Numbered from the stretch's first letter, positions 6,411 to 14,197 are shown. The stretch is 14,546 nt of DNA from Chloroflexota bacterium (GCA_022561095.1 JADFRV010000043.1:1-14546); one strand, 5' to 3'. The notes: a model not told the origin generated them from the letters alone. Numbers and translations are program-made.

Positions 6411-7516
6411 CAGAATGACCCCACACGGGCGCGGCGCAGCAGGTAGAGGAAGAACGGGACGCCGCAGACCGCGGTGATGATGCCCACCGGCACCTCGGAA
6501 GGTTGATCCACCGTGCGAGCGGCGATGTCGGCAAGGATGAGGAAGATTGCGCCGAACAGGATCGACATCGGCAGAAGCTGACGGTTGTCGGAGCCCCAGA
6601 TAAGACGCACCGCGTGAGGCACGATGAGCCCCACGAAGCCGATGGTGCCAGCGACGGCCACGGCGGCGGCCGTGGCCAGGGAGGCCACGCCCAGCAGGAG
6701 CAGCTTCACCCGCTCCGGGTCGATGCCGAGCTGGCGGGCCTGTTCCTCGTCCAGGCTGAGGACGTTGAGTATGCGACCGTGGGCCAGGATGACAACGGCG
6801 GCGGGCAGGACGTATGGCAGGGTCCAGATGACCTCGCCCCAGGTGGCAGTGTTGAAGCTGCCAAGGACGACCGCGAATACTGAGAGCGTGTGCGTTGTGT
6901 CGCGTAGCATGAGGAAGGAAGTAACGGCGGTGGAGAGCGACGCTACGGCCACCCCAGCGAGGATCAGTGTGGTCGCCGGCAGGGTGTTGCCCACACGGGC
7001 GACGCTGTAGACGACGACGACGGAGACGACGGCGCCGGCGAAAGCGGCCAGGGGCAGGACGCTGAGGCCGTGCCAGGAGTGGGGCGCCTCGGTGACGATG
7101 ACGATGGTGGCGCCCAGGGCGGCCCCGGTGGCCACGCCGATGAGATAAGGATCGGCAAGCGGGTTCCGGAACACCCCCTGGTAAGTGGCGCCGGCCATCG
7201 CCAGAACGGCGCCCGTCAGCCCCGCCAGCAGCACCCGGGGCAGGCGCACCTCCCAGATGATGTCCCGCCAGAGAAGGGGCAGACTATCCGCCATCTCCAC
7301 GCCGGGCAGACGGGAGAGGACGATGCGTACCGTGGCGTCCAGGGGTATGCTGGCCGGGCCCACGGCTACGCCCAGGATGACCGCCCCCAGGAGGGCCACA
7401 GTCGCCAGGAGGAACCGGGGCCAGGGGAAACGCCCCAAGCCGGCAAGAGCCCCCGCCTCAGGCGGGGCCGGCGGCTCGAGGGCGTCCAGCACCGGAGAAC
7501 GGCGGAGGACGTTCAT
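6407..7516 (-). CDS. btuC: Cobalamin ABC transporter permease, FecCD/BtuC family
   Basis: The protein has 369 residues and about ten hydrophobic segments. FecCD hallmarks are RLPRVLLAGLTGAVLA (91-106), YQGVFRNPLADPYLIGV (112-128), the cytoplasmic coupling segment around DEEQARQLGI (256-265), GFVGLIVPHAVRLIWG (293-308) and the C-terminal EVPVGIITAVCGVPFFLYLL (341-360). The protein forms the membrane channel of the importer, probably as a homodimer, since only one permease gene is present. The first 30 residues form a Pro/Ala-rich cytoplasmic extension before the first membrane helix. The ATG at 7516 overlaps the binding-protein stop by 4 nt (ATGA). Confidence 0.93.
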   Translation of the reverse strand: MNVLRRSPVLDALEPPAPPEAGALAGLGRFPWPRFLLATVALLGAVILGVAVGPASIPLDATVRIVLSRLPGVEMADSLPLLWRDIIWEVRLPRVLLAGLTGAVLAMAGATYQGVFRNPLADPYLIGVATGAALGATIVIVTEAPHSWHGLSVLPLAAFAGAVVSVVVVYSVARVGNTLPATTLILAGVAVASLSTAVTSFLMLRDTTHTLSVFAVVLGSFNTATWGEVIWTLPYVLPAAVVILAHGRILNVLSLDEEQARQLGIDPERVKLLLLGVASLATAAAVAVAGTIGFVGLIVPHAVRLIWGSDNRQLLPMSILFGAIFLILADIAARTVDQPSEVPVGIITAVCGVPFFLYLLRRARVGSFW

Positions 7517-8520
7517 GGGAAGAGCTCCGGGTAGAGGTAAGCGGCCAGGGTACGCAACGCCTCCACCAGGCGCGGCCCCGGCCGAGACACGATGTCCGGG
7601 TCGACGATGTGGACGCGGCCGTTTTGGACAGCGGAGATGTTGTCCCAGCCGGGGCGGGCCTTGACCGTATCGGGGGTTTCGCCGGCGTCTTCATCTGCCA
7701 GGACGATCACCTCCGGGTCGGCCTCGATGATCGCCTCCGCGCTCATTTGGGGAAAGGCCTGACCGGTGGCGTCGGCGATGTTCTCCGCCCCCAAAATATC
7801 GTACAGGTCGGCGATGAAGCTGCCTGGGCCGGCGGTGAAGTATGTGTTGTCGATCTCGTGAAAGATCGTCGGCGCGTCGGCCACATCGCCGATCTCCGAC
7901 CGGATCTCCTCGACCGCCGTCTGCATGTCGGCGACGAGGTCGGTAGCCTCGTCAACCTGGCCGGTAGCTTCGCCCAGGAGTTCGACCTGATCGTACACAC
8001 CCTCCACGGATTCTGGGGAGGCCAGATTGAGCACAGGTATGTCCAGCCCCTGAAGCGACGACTGGAGGTCGCCCGGATCGAAGAAGATGATCACCAAGTC
8101 CGGCTCCAGCTCAGCGATCGCCTCCACGCTGGGGGTGAAGGCGTCCACCTTGGGCAAATCGTTGGCTTCCTGCGGGCAGTCCGAGGTGTTGTCCACAGCG
8201 GTCACCTGATCGCCCGCGCCGATGGCGTACAGGATCTCCGTGTGCCCAGCCGAAAGGGAGACGACTCGCTGGGGCGGCGCCTCCAGCGTGACCGTGTTGC
8301 CCACGCTATCGCTGATTTCCAGTGGGAAAGCGGAAGCGTCCGGCTCGCCTGCAACGGCCGCAGCGTCGCAGGCGAACACCGCCGTCACGGGTGTGACCAG
8401 CGGCTCCTCAACGGCGGAAGGCGTGGGGGTTAGGCCGGGGCTGGAGCCGCCGCCGTTGCAGGCCAGGACCGCCAGGGCGACCACAGCCAAGAGAGCGGGA
8501 ATAAGGTAGCGAAGCCTCAT
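7513..8520 (-). CDS. btuF: Cobalamin ABC transporter substrate-binding lipoprotein, BtuF-like
   Basis: The protein has 335 residues. A lipoprotein signal with hydrophobic core LIPALLAVVALAVLA and the lipid-attachment Cys21 (lipobox VLAC) is followed by a Gly/Ser/Pro/Thr linker. The mature part is a class III periplasmic-binding-protein fold of the FepB/BtuF group. It has ISDSVGNTVTLEAPPQRVVSL near the start, the LEPDLVIIF segment and ending PGPRLVEALRTLAAYLYPE. Anchored outside the membrane, it captures the substrate and delivers it to the permease. Substrate assignment to cobalamin rests mainly on the B12 riboswitch immediately upstream and on the adenosyltransferase at the operon end; the protein alone would also suit siderophores. 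It is the first gene of the four-gene operon. Confidence 0.9.
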   Translation of the reverse strand: MRLRYLIPALLAVVALAVLACNGGGSSPGLTPTPSAVEEPLVTPVTAVFACDAAAVAGEPDASAFPLEISDSVGNTVTLEAPPQRVVSLSAGHTEILYAIGAGDQVTAVDNTSDCPQEANDLPKVDAFTPSVEAIAELEPDLVIIFFDPGDLQSSLQGLDIPVLNLASPESVEGVYDQVELLGEATGQVDEATDLVADMQTAVEEIRSEIGDVADAPTIFHEIDNTYFTAGPGSFIADLYDILGAENIADATGQAFPQMSAEAIIEADPEVIVLADEDAGETPDTVKARPGWDNISAVQNGRVHIVDPDIVSRPGPRLVEALRTLAAYLYPELFP

Positions 8521-8570
8521 AACGATTGACCTCCCGAAACTAGTCGGAAGGCAAGGGAACGGGCGGCACG

Positions 8571-8598
8571 AAAAACCCCTGCCCGCTAAGACAGGGGT
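8571..8598 (-). terminator. Riboswitch-controlled intrinsic terminator before btuF
   Basis: On the minus strand a 7-bp stem ACCCCTG/CAGGGGT (8598-8592 with 8581-8575) encloses a 10-nt loop and runs into a T5 run (8575-8571). It lies between the aptamer and the btuF start at 8520. Its distal arm contains GGGCAGG (8584-8578), which is also perfectly complementary to the 3' strand of riboswitch helix P1 (CCTGCCC, 8657-8651), giving an antiterminator alternative. Confidence 0.8.
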
Positions 8599-8644
8599 GT
8601 CGCGTTACCGCTGCAGCCCATGCCTTTCCGCGAAGGCTGGTGAC

Positions 8645-8750
8645 CGACAGGGGCAGGCGACCTGACTCCCCCGGTATCGATGGGACCCGAGGATACAGTT
8701 GCGGGACAGCGCCGGCCTCTCACCGGCTTCGCTTTTGACCCCTGCCCCTC
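8645..8750 (-). ncRNA. Cobalamin riboswitch (B12 element), compact form
   Basis: Reading the minus strand, the B12 hallmarks occur in order: GAAGCCGGTGAGAGGCCGG, then GCTGTCCCGCAACTGT (8710-8695), then GAGTCAGGTCGCCTGCC (to about 8651). The closing helix P1 is a perfect 8-bp pair, GGGGCAGG (8748-8741) with CCTGCCCC (8657-8650). The aptamer is about 100 nt, short compared with classical forms, with only a few nucleotides between P1 and the GCCGGTG core. It precedes a terminator hairpin and btuF, so bound cobalamin should stabilise P1 and permit termination, lowering uptake. Boundaries are approximate, and further leader sequence up to about 8790 may belong to it. Confidence 0.92.
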
Positions 8751-8772
8751 GACAGCGAGCGGCCCGCCGCCG

Positions 8773-8791
8773 AGGGGTCGCGGGGACCCCT
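8773..8791 (-). other. Leader hairpin upstream of the cobalamin riboswitch
   Basis: A perfect 7-bp inverted repeat AGGGGTC-5-GACCCCT lies between the predicted transcription start and the aptamer. The same GACCCCTG word recurs at 8737-8744, and ACCCCTG in the terminator at 8575-8581, so the arm could also pair with the aptamer's P1 region. The role is unknown. Confidence 0.5.
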
Positions 8792-8818
8792 GACATACGC
8801 TATTCAGTTGTCATACGC

Positions 8819-8847
8819 ACTCTAGCGCGCGGCGAGCGGCTAGTCAA
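8819..8847 (-). promoter_or_regulatory. Promoter of the btuFCD-pduO operon
   Basis: On the minus strand a -35 TTGACT (8847-8842) and a -10 TAGAGT (8824-8819) are separated by 17 nt, a good housekeeping-sigma match. Transcription would begin near 8812, placing the leader hairpin, riboswitch and terminator in the 5' UTR of about 290 nt. Confidence 0.65.
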
Positions 8848-8878
8848 GCGGGGGGGGTCGCGGGTTCGCCCCCGCACG

Positions 8879-8907
8879 TTGAACCGCCACTGCGGAAAGC
8901 ATACGAT
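8879..8907 (+). promoter_or_regulatory. Promoter of the SDR gene
   Basis: TTGAAC (8879-8884) and TACGAT (8902-8907) are separated by 17 nt on the plus strand. This gives a short leader of about 35 nt containing AGAGGT at 8934-8939 before the ATG. The promoter is divergent from that of the cobalamin operon. Confidence 0.5.
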
Positions 8908-8948
8908 ACCCGCGAGACCATCAAACACAAACAAGAGGTAATGATCCT

Positions 8949-9740
8949 ATGGACCTAGGACTGAAGGGGAAAGCAGCCTTGATAGGCGGCTCCAGCAAGG
9001 GGATTGGGCGGGCTGTGGCGATCGGGCTGGCGCGGGAGGGCTGCAACGTCGGCATCTGCGCCCGCGACAACGCCGCCCTGGCGGAGACCGCCCTCACCAT
9101 ACGCCGCGAGACGGACGCCGAGGCCTTCTCCCTGGTCTGTAACATGGCTCGCTATGAAGACATCAAACGGGTGGTGCAGGAGACGGCGAACGCCTTTGGA
9201 CGGCTGGACATCGTCGTGAACAACGCCGGCGGGCCCCGTACCGGTACCTTCGACGAGATGGACGAGACGGACTGGCTAAACGCGATCAACCAGAACTTGA
9301 TGTCGGCCATCCGTACCACGCGGGAGGCGCTGCCGCACTTGCGGCGCTCCGGGGGCGGCCGCGTCATCAACATCACCTCCATAGCCGTTAAGCAGCCCAT
9401 AGACCGGCTGATCCTCTCCAACACGGCGCGCCTGGGGGTGATCGGCATGGCGAAGACGCTGTCGCGGGAGCTGGCGCCGGAAGGGATCACTGTGAACAAC
9501 GTCTGCCCCGGCAACATCGCCACGGAGCGGCTGATATCGCTCATCGAGGAGCGTGCCCAGCAGGAGGGGTTGAAGATGGAGGAGGCGATAGAGATCGAGG
9601 AGCGACGGGTGCCGATGGGGCATCTGGGAGACCCCGAATCCGTGGCCAACCTGGTGGTGTTCCTCGCCTCCGCTAAGGCCCACTACATCACGGGCACGAC
9701 GATCCAGGTGGACGGCGGCAGCACTACCGCGGTGTTCTAG
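8949..9740 (+). CDS. SDR family oxidoreductase lacking the canonical YxxxK
   Basis: The protein has 263 residues. ATG 8949 lies 9 nt after AGAGGT. The Rossmann nucleotide-binding motif is GGSSKGIG (13-20), the NNAGG motif is at 91-95, the active-site serine candidate is Ser144 (NITS), and the C-terminal signature is ITGTTIQVDGGST. Where classical enzymes have YxxxK there is SNTAR (157-161), following KQPIDRLIL. Similar QPI..L.LSN..R sequences are, from general knowledge, a recurring SDR subgroup, so this is probably not decay. It is likely an NAD(P)-dependent reductase or dehydrogenase of the FabG-like group, but the chemistry is uncertain without the Tyr/Lys pair. It stands alone, divergent from the cobalamin operon and convergent with the peptide-binding protein. 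Confidence 0.9.
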   Translation: MDLGLKGKAALIGGSSKGIGRAVAIGLAREGCNVGICARDNAALAETALTIRRETDAEAFSLVCNMARYEDIKRVVQETANAFGRLDIVVNNAGGPRTGTFDEMDETDWLNAINQNLMSAIRTTREALPHLRRSGGGRVINITSIAVKQPIDRLILSNTARLGVIGMAKTLSRELAPEGITVNNVCPGNIATERLISLIEERAQQEGLKMEEAIEIEERRVPMGHLGDPESVANLVVFLASAKAHYITGTTIQVDGGSTTAVF

Positions 9741-9741
9741 G

Positions 9742-9778
9742 CCAGGGGCCTGTCACTCCGCCTTAGGCCCGTCCCTGG
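9742..9778. terminator. Possible bidirectional terminator between convergent genes
   Basis: A hairpin CCAG+GGGCCT (9742-9751) pairs with AGGCCC (9765-9770) and, after a 4-nt bulge, CTGG (9775-9778). It lies right after the SDR stop and overlaps the last codons of the binding-protein gene. There is no T-run, so it is only a weak candidate. Confidence 0.4.
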
Positions 9779-11751
9779 AAGGAAGGATCGTCCTCGTCCA
9801 GCCACTGGTTGGCGATCCAGTGGTTATTGCCGAACCAGGGGAACGTGTAGCGGTTCTTGTAGTAGGGCCAGGAAACCCCCGCAGTGATGAGCGTCGCGAA
9901 GTCCAGGCGGGCATAGGCTGCCGTGTCGGGCTTCAACTCCAGGGGCCCGCTCCCATCCGGCTTTACACCCAGAAGGTAGCGCTGGATCTGATAACCGATC
10001 TCCCGCCTCGCGTCTTCATTGAACTCCGCCCTCTGCGCGTCCAGAAGTGCGTCTAGCGCGGGATCGCTCAATCCGAACGAGTTCTTAGGGCCGCCGGTGT
10101 GGAAGTAGGGGTAGACCCAGTCGTCCAGGTCAATCCAGCCGTTATCGAAAGCCCAGGTGGCGACCATCTGGTCGCACCCCTTGAGGAAGCCTTCGGCTAT
10201 CTGGGGATAGGCTCGGATCACCTGCTTCTTGACGTTGGCGCCAAGGTCCCGGCGCAACCCCTCTATGAAGCTGGGAGCGAAGTCCGGGATGTACGACGGC
10301 TGGTCGGCAAAAGTGAACTCGATCTCAGGGCTTCCCGCCTCATCATACAGCTGGCGCGCTAGAGCCAGGTCCTCTTCCCGCTCCGCCAGGCCGGGCCGGT
10401 ATCCGGGGATCGTTCTCAGCTCTTCCAGAGGCAGGGCCCACTTTGAGATGGCTGGCCCCACGGGAGCTGTCAACGCCGCCTCACCAGCCCAGATGAAGTC
10501 AATCACCTGCTGGCGGTCGGCCGCCAGGCCGATCGCCTTGCGCAGGCGCGGGTCGCCCCATAGGGGGCAGGGCGCCCCCGTCTCATTATCGAAAATCTTG
10601 AAGCGGCTGTTCACCCAGCCGGAGACGGTCTCCCGCAGGAGCTCCAGCTCCGGCTTCTCATCCTTGATGTCGAACACCCACTGGGGATCGCCCGCTCCTC
10701 CGGCGACGTCGAGCTCCTTTCCCCGGAAGAGGGATTCGAGGCTGGCGTTATCGACGATGAAGAATGAGGTGTAGGCGTCCAGGAAGGGCCGCGCCAACTC
10801 CGGCTGGTCCCACCCGAACCATTCGGGGTTCCGGTATATAGTGATCTCCTGAAGGGACTTCAGGCTGCCCCAGATAAACGGTCCGGTGCCGATCATCCGG
10901 CCCTGCGGCCCAGACCGCGGAAACTCCAGGGCGTCGCGCTCCTCGTCCACCACCTCGCGGGGGACGATGAAGGCGTTGGTGTCCGCTAGAAAGTGCAGCA
11001 AGGGTGATATGGGCTTGGACGTGGTTATCTTGACCGTGTAGTCATCTATCTTCTCGATCTTCTCCATCGTCTGGTACTGGCTGCTACGGTAGTACAGAGT
11101 GAAGCGGGGGCTGGACTCGTTCTTCTGCCTCTCGAAGCTCCACACCACGTCATCCGCAGTCAGCTCGCGACCGGGGAGGCCGGGGAACTTAGAGGCGGCA
11201 TCCTTGATCTCCACCTTACCGCGCAGGTCCGGAGGCAGGCTGGCGGGGTCATGAAACTTGACGCCGCGGCGCAGCTTGATGATGTACTCCGTGGGCGCGC
11301 CTGGGTCGCCGATCACCTCCGGCATCGCCTCCGCCAGGTCCGGCTCCATGAGCTGTTCGCTGTGCGATACGTACCTGTAGAGCTTACTGAACACCGCCGA
11401 GTGACCGCTGTAGATGGGGCCGAACTGGGTCTGATGGGGGTCGAAGGTATCCAGCACCAGCGCGTCGAAACCGGCGAACCGCAGGGTTCCGCCGGTCGTC
11501 CCCGGCGCCTCAAACGGACGGCGAGCGTCATGGATGGGGATGTCAGATGCACGGAACCCATCGGGACCGCCACCATCGCCCGTGGCCGGGGTGGAGCCGA
11601 CACTGGGCCCGCTGGTTGTCGTTCCCCCACCACCGCACCCGACGACAGCGGCCGTAGCCAGGCCGGTGCCGCCTACGATCGCTCCGCCCAGCAACCTACG
11701 CCGGCTTATCCGCCCCCGCCAAAAGTTTTTCCAGTAGCTGGACTCCGCCAT
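9763..11751 (-). CDS. Oligopeptide/nickel-type ABC transporter substrate-binding lipoprotein (family 5)
   Basis: The protein has 662 residues, start ATG 11751 with AAGGAG about 7 nt upstream. The N-terminus has a twin-arginine motif (SRRRLL, 16-21), a hydrophobic stretch and Cys39 after VVG, so it is probably a Tat-exported lipoprotein. A Gly/Thr/Pro-rich linker precedes the mature domain. Family 5 features include LMEPDLAEAMPEV, LRRGVKFHDPAS, ELTADDVVWSFER and WGDPRLRKAIGLAADRQQV. It should capture oligopeptides, or a comparable ligand, outside the cell. It is somewhat longer than most E. coli relatives (about 540). It is the last gene of the run permease B, permease C, binding protein. No matching ATPase genes are present in the window. 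Confidence 0.9.
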   Translation of the reverse strand: MAESSYWKNFWRGRISRRRLLGGAIVGGTGLATAAVVGCGGGGTTTSGPSVGSTPATGDGGGPDGFRASDIPIHDARRPFEAPGTTGGTLRFAGFDALVLDTFDPHQTQFGPIYSGHSAVFSKLYRYVSHSEQLMEPDLAEAMPEVIGDPGAPTEYIIKLRRGVKFHDPASLPPDLRGKVEIKDAASKFPGLPGRELTADDVVWSFERQKNESSPRFTLYYRSSQYQTMEKIEKIDDYTVKITTSKPISPLLHFLADTNAFIVPREVVDEERDALEFPRSGPQGRMIGTGPFIWGSLKSLQEITIYRNPEWFGWDQPELARPFLDAYTSFFIVDNASLESLFRGKELDVAGGAGDPQWVFDIKDEKPELELLRETVSGWVNSRFKIFDNETGAPCPLWGDPRLRKAIGLAADRQQVIDFIWAGEAALTAPVGPAISKWALPLEELRTIPGYRPGLAEREEDLALARQLYDEAGSPEIEFTFADQPSYIPDFAPSFIEGLRRDLGANVKKQVIRAYPQIAEGFLKGCDQMVATWAFDNGWIDLDDWVYPYFHTGGPKNSFGLSDPALDALLDAQRAEFNEDARREIGYQIQRYLLGVKPDGSGPLELKPDTAAYARLDFATLITAGVSWPYYKNRYTFPWFGNNHWIANQWLDEDDPSFQGRA

Positions 11752-11810
11752 ACCCGTCTCCTTCTCGGCCTAGCTCAGCCGCAATCCGCTAGCCGTCATT
11801 ATGAATGGAA

Positions 11811-12812
11811 TTAGCCAACGCGCAAGCGCGGGTCAAGTACATCTCTCAGAGCATCGCCGGCGAGATTGAAACCTAGCACGGAGAAGACGATAGCGCCGCC
11901 GGCGGCCAGCGTATGATACCCTTCCGGATCCGGCGGCAGGAATGAACGCGTGACGCTCAGCATGATGCCCCAGGAGGGGTCCTGAGGCACGCGCTGGGGA
12001 GCGATGAAAGAGATAGCGGCCTCCGCCAGGATCACCGCGCCGAGACCGATAGATATTATTATTATGATGGGCGCCATGATGTTGGGTAGGATGTGAAACA
12101 CCATGGTTCGAAGGTCAGTGGCGCCAAGGACACGAGCGGCCTCGACGTAAGGCTGCTCACGCGTGGACAGCACTACTCCCCTCACGATACGCTGCACACT
12201 CGTTACGCCGACGAACCCCAGCCCCAGGGCGAGAATCGTTAAATCCGGATTGAACAGAGAGATCAGGAGGATCAATATAAGCAACGCCGGGAACGCCTGA
12301 AAAGAGTCCATTAGCCGCTGGATCATAGTATCGAACCAGCCGCGGAAGTAGGCGGAGAGGACGCCCACGGTGGTGCCCACGATGGTGGCGAAGGCGAGCG
12401 CCCAGATGCCGATAAACAGGGAGCGCCGGGCCGCGAACACCATGCGGGAGTAGGTATCGCGGCCGCCGCGGTCCGTGCCCAGCCAGTGATCAGCGCTGGG
12501 ATTGAAGTACTGGGCGATGCGACCGGTCTCGACATCGCGGAAGATCGTCTCGGCATCGTAGCGCGCCAGCCAGGGCTGCCCCAGCTCGAATCCCAGCGGC
12601 CGGGAAGGGAGTGCGGGAGTCCCAAACTCCGCCTTGGGAGTGCCCAGCGTCATCGCCAGCATCACCAGGACGAGGAGCACCCCGAAGGCGCCAAGCGGCT
12701 TGCGTCGAATGAACTTCCAGATATTGGAAGCGGCGTTCGGCCGCTTGGGGAGCGTCCACTCGTCAGGTGCGGCCAGCACCGCGGGCTGAGCTTGTTGGTC
12801 TTCAGCCTGCAC
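11811..12812 (-). CDS. ABC transporter permease, DppC/OppC type
   Basis: The protein has 333 residues. The GTG at 12812 is chosen because AGAGGG precedes it by about 7 nt and the upstream gene stops 11 nt before. The open frame extends to 12965, but that part reads as low-complexity shadow of the neighbour gene. An N-terminal cytoplasmic segment leads to membrane helix 1 (about 40-56), then a longer-than-usual external loop (about 57-107) before HWLGTDRGGRDTYSRM, the conserved DppC motif. The inner-membrane-component coupling loop is EAARVLGATD (224-233). The end is the typical GDALRDVLDPRLR. It pairs with the permease B product to form the import channel. Confidence 0.92.
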   Translation of the reverse strand: MQAEDQQAQPAVLAAPDEWTLPKRPNAASNIWKFIRRKPLGAFGVLLVLVMLAMTLGTPKAEFGTPALPSRPLGFELGQPWLARYDAETIFRDVETGRIAQYFNPSADHWLGTDRGGRDTYSRMVFAARRSLFIGIWALAFATIVGTTVGVLSAYFRGWFDTMIQRLMDSFQAFPALLILILLISLFNPDLTILALGLGFVGVTSVQRIVRGVVLSTREQPYVEAARVLGATDLRTMVFHILPNIMAPIIIIISIGLGAVILAEAAISFIAPQRVPQDPSWGIMLSVTRSFLPPDPEGYHTLAAGGAIVFSVLGFNLAGDALRDVLDPRLRVG

Positions 12813-12823
12813 GATTCTACCCT

Positions 12824-14167
12824 CTACCCGTAGCGAATCCTGGGGTCGAGCCAAGCGTAAGTGATGTCCACGATCAGGTTGGTGAATACCAGTATCGTCG
12901 CCACCACCAGCACCACCCCCTGTATCACAGGGTAGTCGAACTGGCCGATAGCGTTGACCACCCACAGGCCGATACCCGGAATGACGAAGATCGTCTCCAG
13001 GATTACGTTTGCGCTAACGATAGTTCCCAGAAGGAGGCCGACCACGGTAAGGACAGGGATCAGAGCGTTCTTCAGGGCGTGCCTCATGATGACGACCCTC
13101 TCTCTTAGCCCCTTGGCCCAGGCGGTGCGGACGTAGTCCTGGCGCATCACCTCCAACATCTGGGAGCGCAGAAAACGCATGATTATGGCGCCGGTACCCA
13201 GGCCGCCGATGATCGCCGGCATGGCCATGATCTGAAGGTTGGTCCACACGTCTACAGGTTTGTCCGTTCCGAAAGGCGGAAACCCTACGAGATCGCGGTA
13301 GGTGGTCAGCGGCGGTGTGTACCCCAACTCGCGCGAGGTAAGCAACAGCACGAACACACCCAGCACGAACACCGGTATCCCCAGTAGGGCGATCGCCACG
13401 AAACGGAGGATGTAGTCGATCGCTGAGTCCTGCCGTATGGCGGAGATTATGCCGATGGGCACCGCCACCAGCAAGGCGATTATGATCTGGAGAATTCCTA
13501 GCTCAAGGGAGGGACCGATCCGATCGCCGATCTCACTTAGCACATCCTCCTTGGCCTGAAACGATTCGCCGAAGTCCAGTTGGGCAAGATTCCAGAGGTA
13601 CGTCCCGTACTGCTCGAAGATCGAACCGTCCAGGCCAAGGTCCTTGCGCACAAGGTCTCTGGCCGCCCATGTTCTCTCCCCGACCTCCTCCATCTTGATG
13701 CCAGGGTGAACCTTCTCCCAGACCCCTTCGGGATAGGAATTCTCCATGGCCTCGAAGCTCCCGAAAACCTCGACGACGGCGTAGTTGTGATGCACCTCGG
13801 TGCCGCTGGGCGACCGAACGCCGTACAAATACCAGCCGAGGATCTTGCCGGCGTTCACGAAGGCGGGGCGGGCGGCGATACGGCGCGCGTCCTCGGGCTG
13901 ATGGCTCACCATCACCACGGTAAGCCCCGCCGCCGCGCGCAAGCCGGCGATAAGGTTGATTACAAGTTCGCCACCACCAGCGCCTGTTATTTCGTGGCGG
14001 TCGGTCTTGCCCCAGTCCTCGGGATAGCGTCGCTCGAGGTACTCCAGTGGCTTCGATTCTTTGAAGGCCCGGCGTTCCATCTTGCCCCGTGCGACCATTT
14101 CAGCGGTCTTTACAGTATCACAAAAATCACAATATTCGCCCTGCTGGGCAGCTTCGCCCTTAATCAT
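12824..14167 (-). CDS. Chimeric ORF: fragments of several genes fused to an N-terminally truncated DppB/OppB permease
   Basis: The open frame has 447 residues; only residues from about 175 on are permease. That part has LGLDGSIFEQYG, DFGESF, the coupling loop TAWAKGLRERVVIMRHALKNAL (split around 348-369) and DPRIRYG, with five membrane segments. The usual N-terminal helix 1 and about 70 residues are missing. Upstream in the same frame are: residues 1-73, like the C-terminal half of a terminase-small-subunit or HTH protein (WMIKGEAAQQGEY, LERRYPEDWGKTDRHEITG); 74-110, like the tail of a thiamine-type ABC ATPase (LTVVMVSHQPEDARRIA), with H-loop but no Walker motifs; and 111-175, like the middle of an alpha/beta-barrel hypothetical protein (YNAV-like strand, SFEAMENSYP, VHPGIK, WAARDLVR). 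Part assignments are by pattern recognition. The ATG at 14167 is arbitrary, as the HTH similarity begins before it (WTFRRW). Translation of the permease part is uncertain. Confidence 0.75.
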   Translation of the reverse strand: MIKGEAAQQGEYCDFCDTVKTAEMVARGKMERRAFKESKPLEYLERRYPEDWGKTDRHEITGAGGGELVINLIAGLRAAAGLTVVMVSHQPEDARRIAARPAFVNAGKILGWYLYGVRSPSGTEVHHNYAVVEVFGSFEAMENSYPEGVWEKVHPGIKMEEVGERTWAARDLVRKDLGLDGSIFEQYGTYLWNLAQLDFGESFQAKEDVLSEIGDRIGPSLELGILQIIIALLVAVPIGIISAIRQDSAIDYILRFVAIALLGIPVFVLGVFVLLLTSRELGYTPPLTTYRDLVGFPPFGTDKPVDVWTNLQIMAMPAIIGGLGTGAIIMRFLRSQMLEVMRQDYVRTAWAKGLRERVVIMRHALKNALIPVLTVVGLLLGTIVSANVILETIFVIPGIGLWVVNAIGQFDYPVIQGVVLVVATILVFTNLIVDITYAWLDPRIRYG

Positions 14168-14197
14168 CCAACGGCGGAACGTCCAAGGCGGACCACA

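Noticed and set aside
8825..8885. tRNA-like look (GCGGCTAGTCAAG followed by GGGTTCGCCCCCGC)
   Set aside because: The D-like and T-like segments are adjacent with no anticodon arm, and the T-loop lacks the expected A. Better explained by the cobalamin operon promoter and GC-rich spacer.
12813..12965. N-terminal extension of permease C upstream of the GTG at 12812
   Set aside because: It overlaps the C-terminal codons of permease B, is Gly/Arg/Asp-rich as expected of a shadow frame, and the ribosome site fits 12812.
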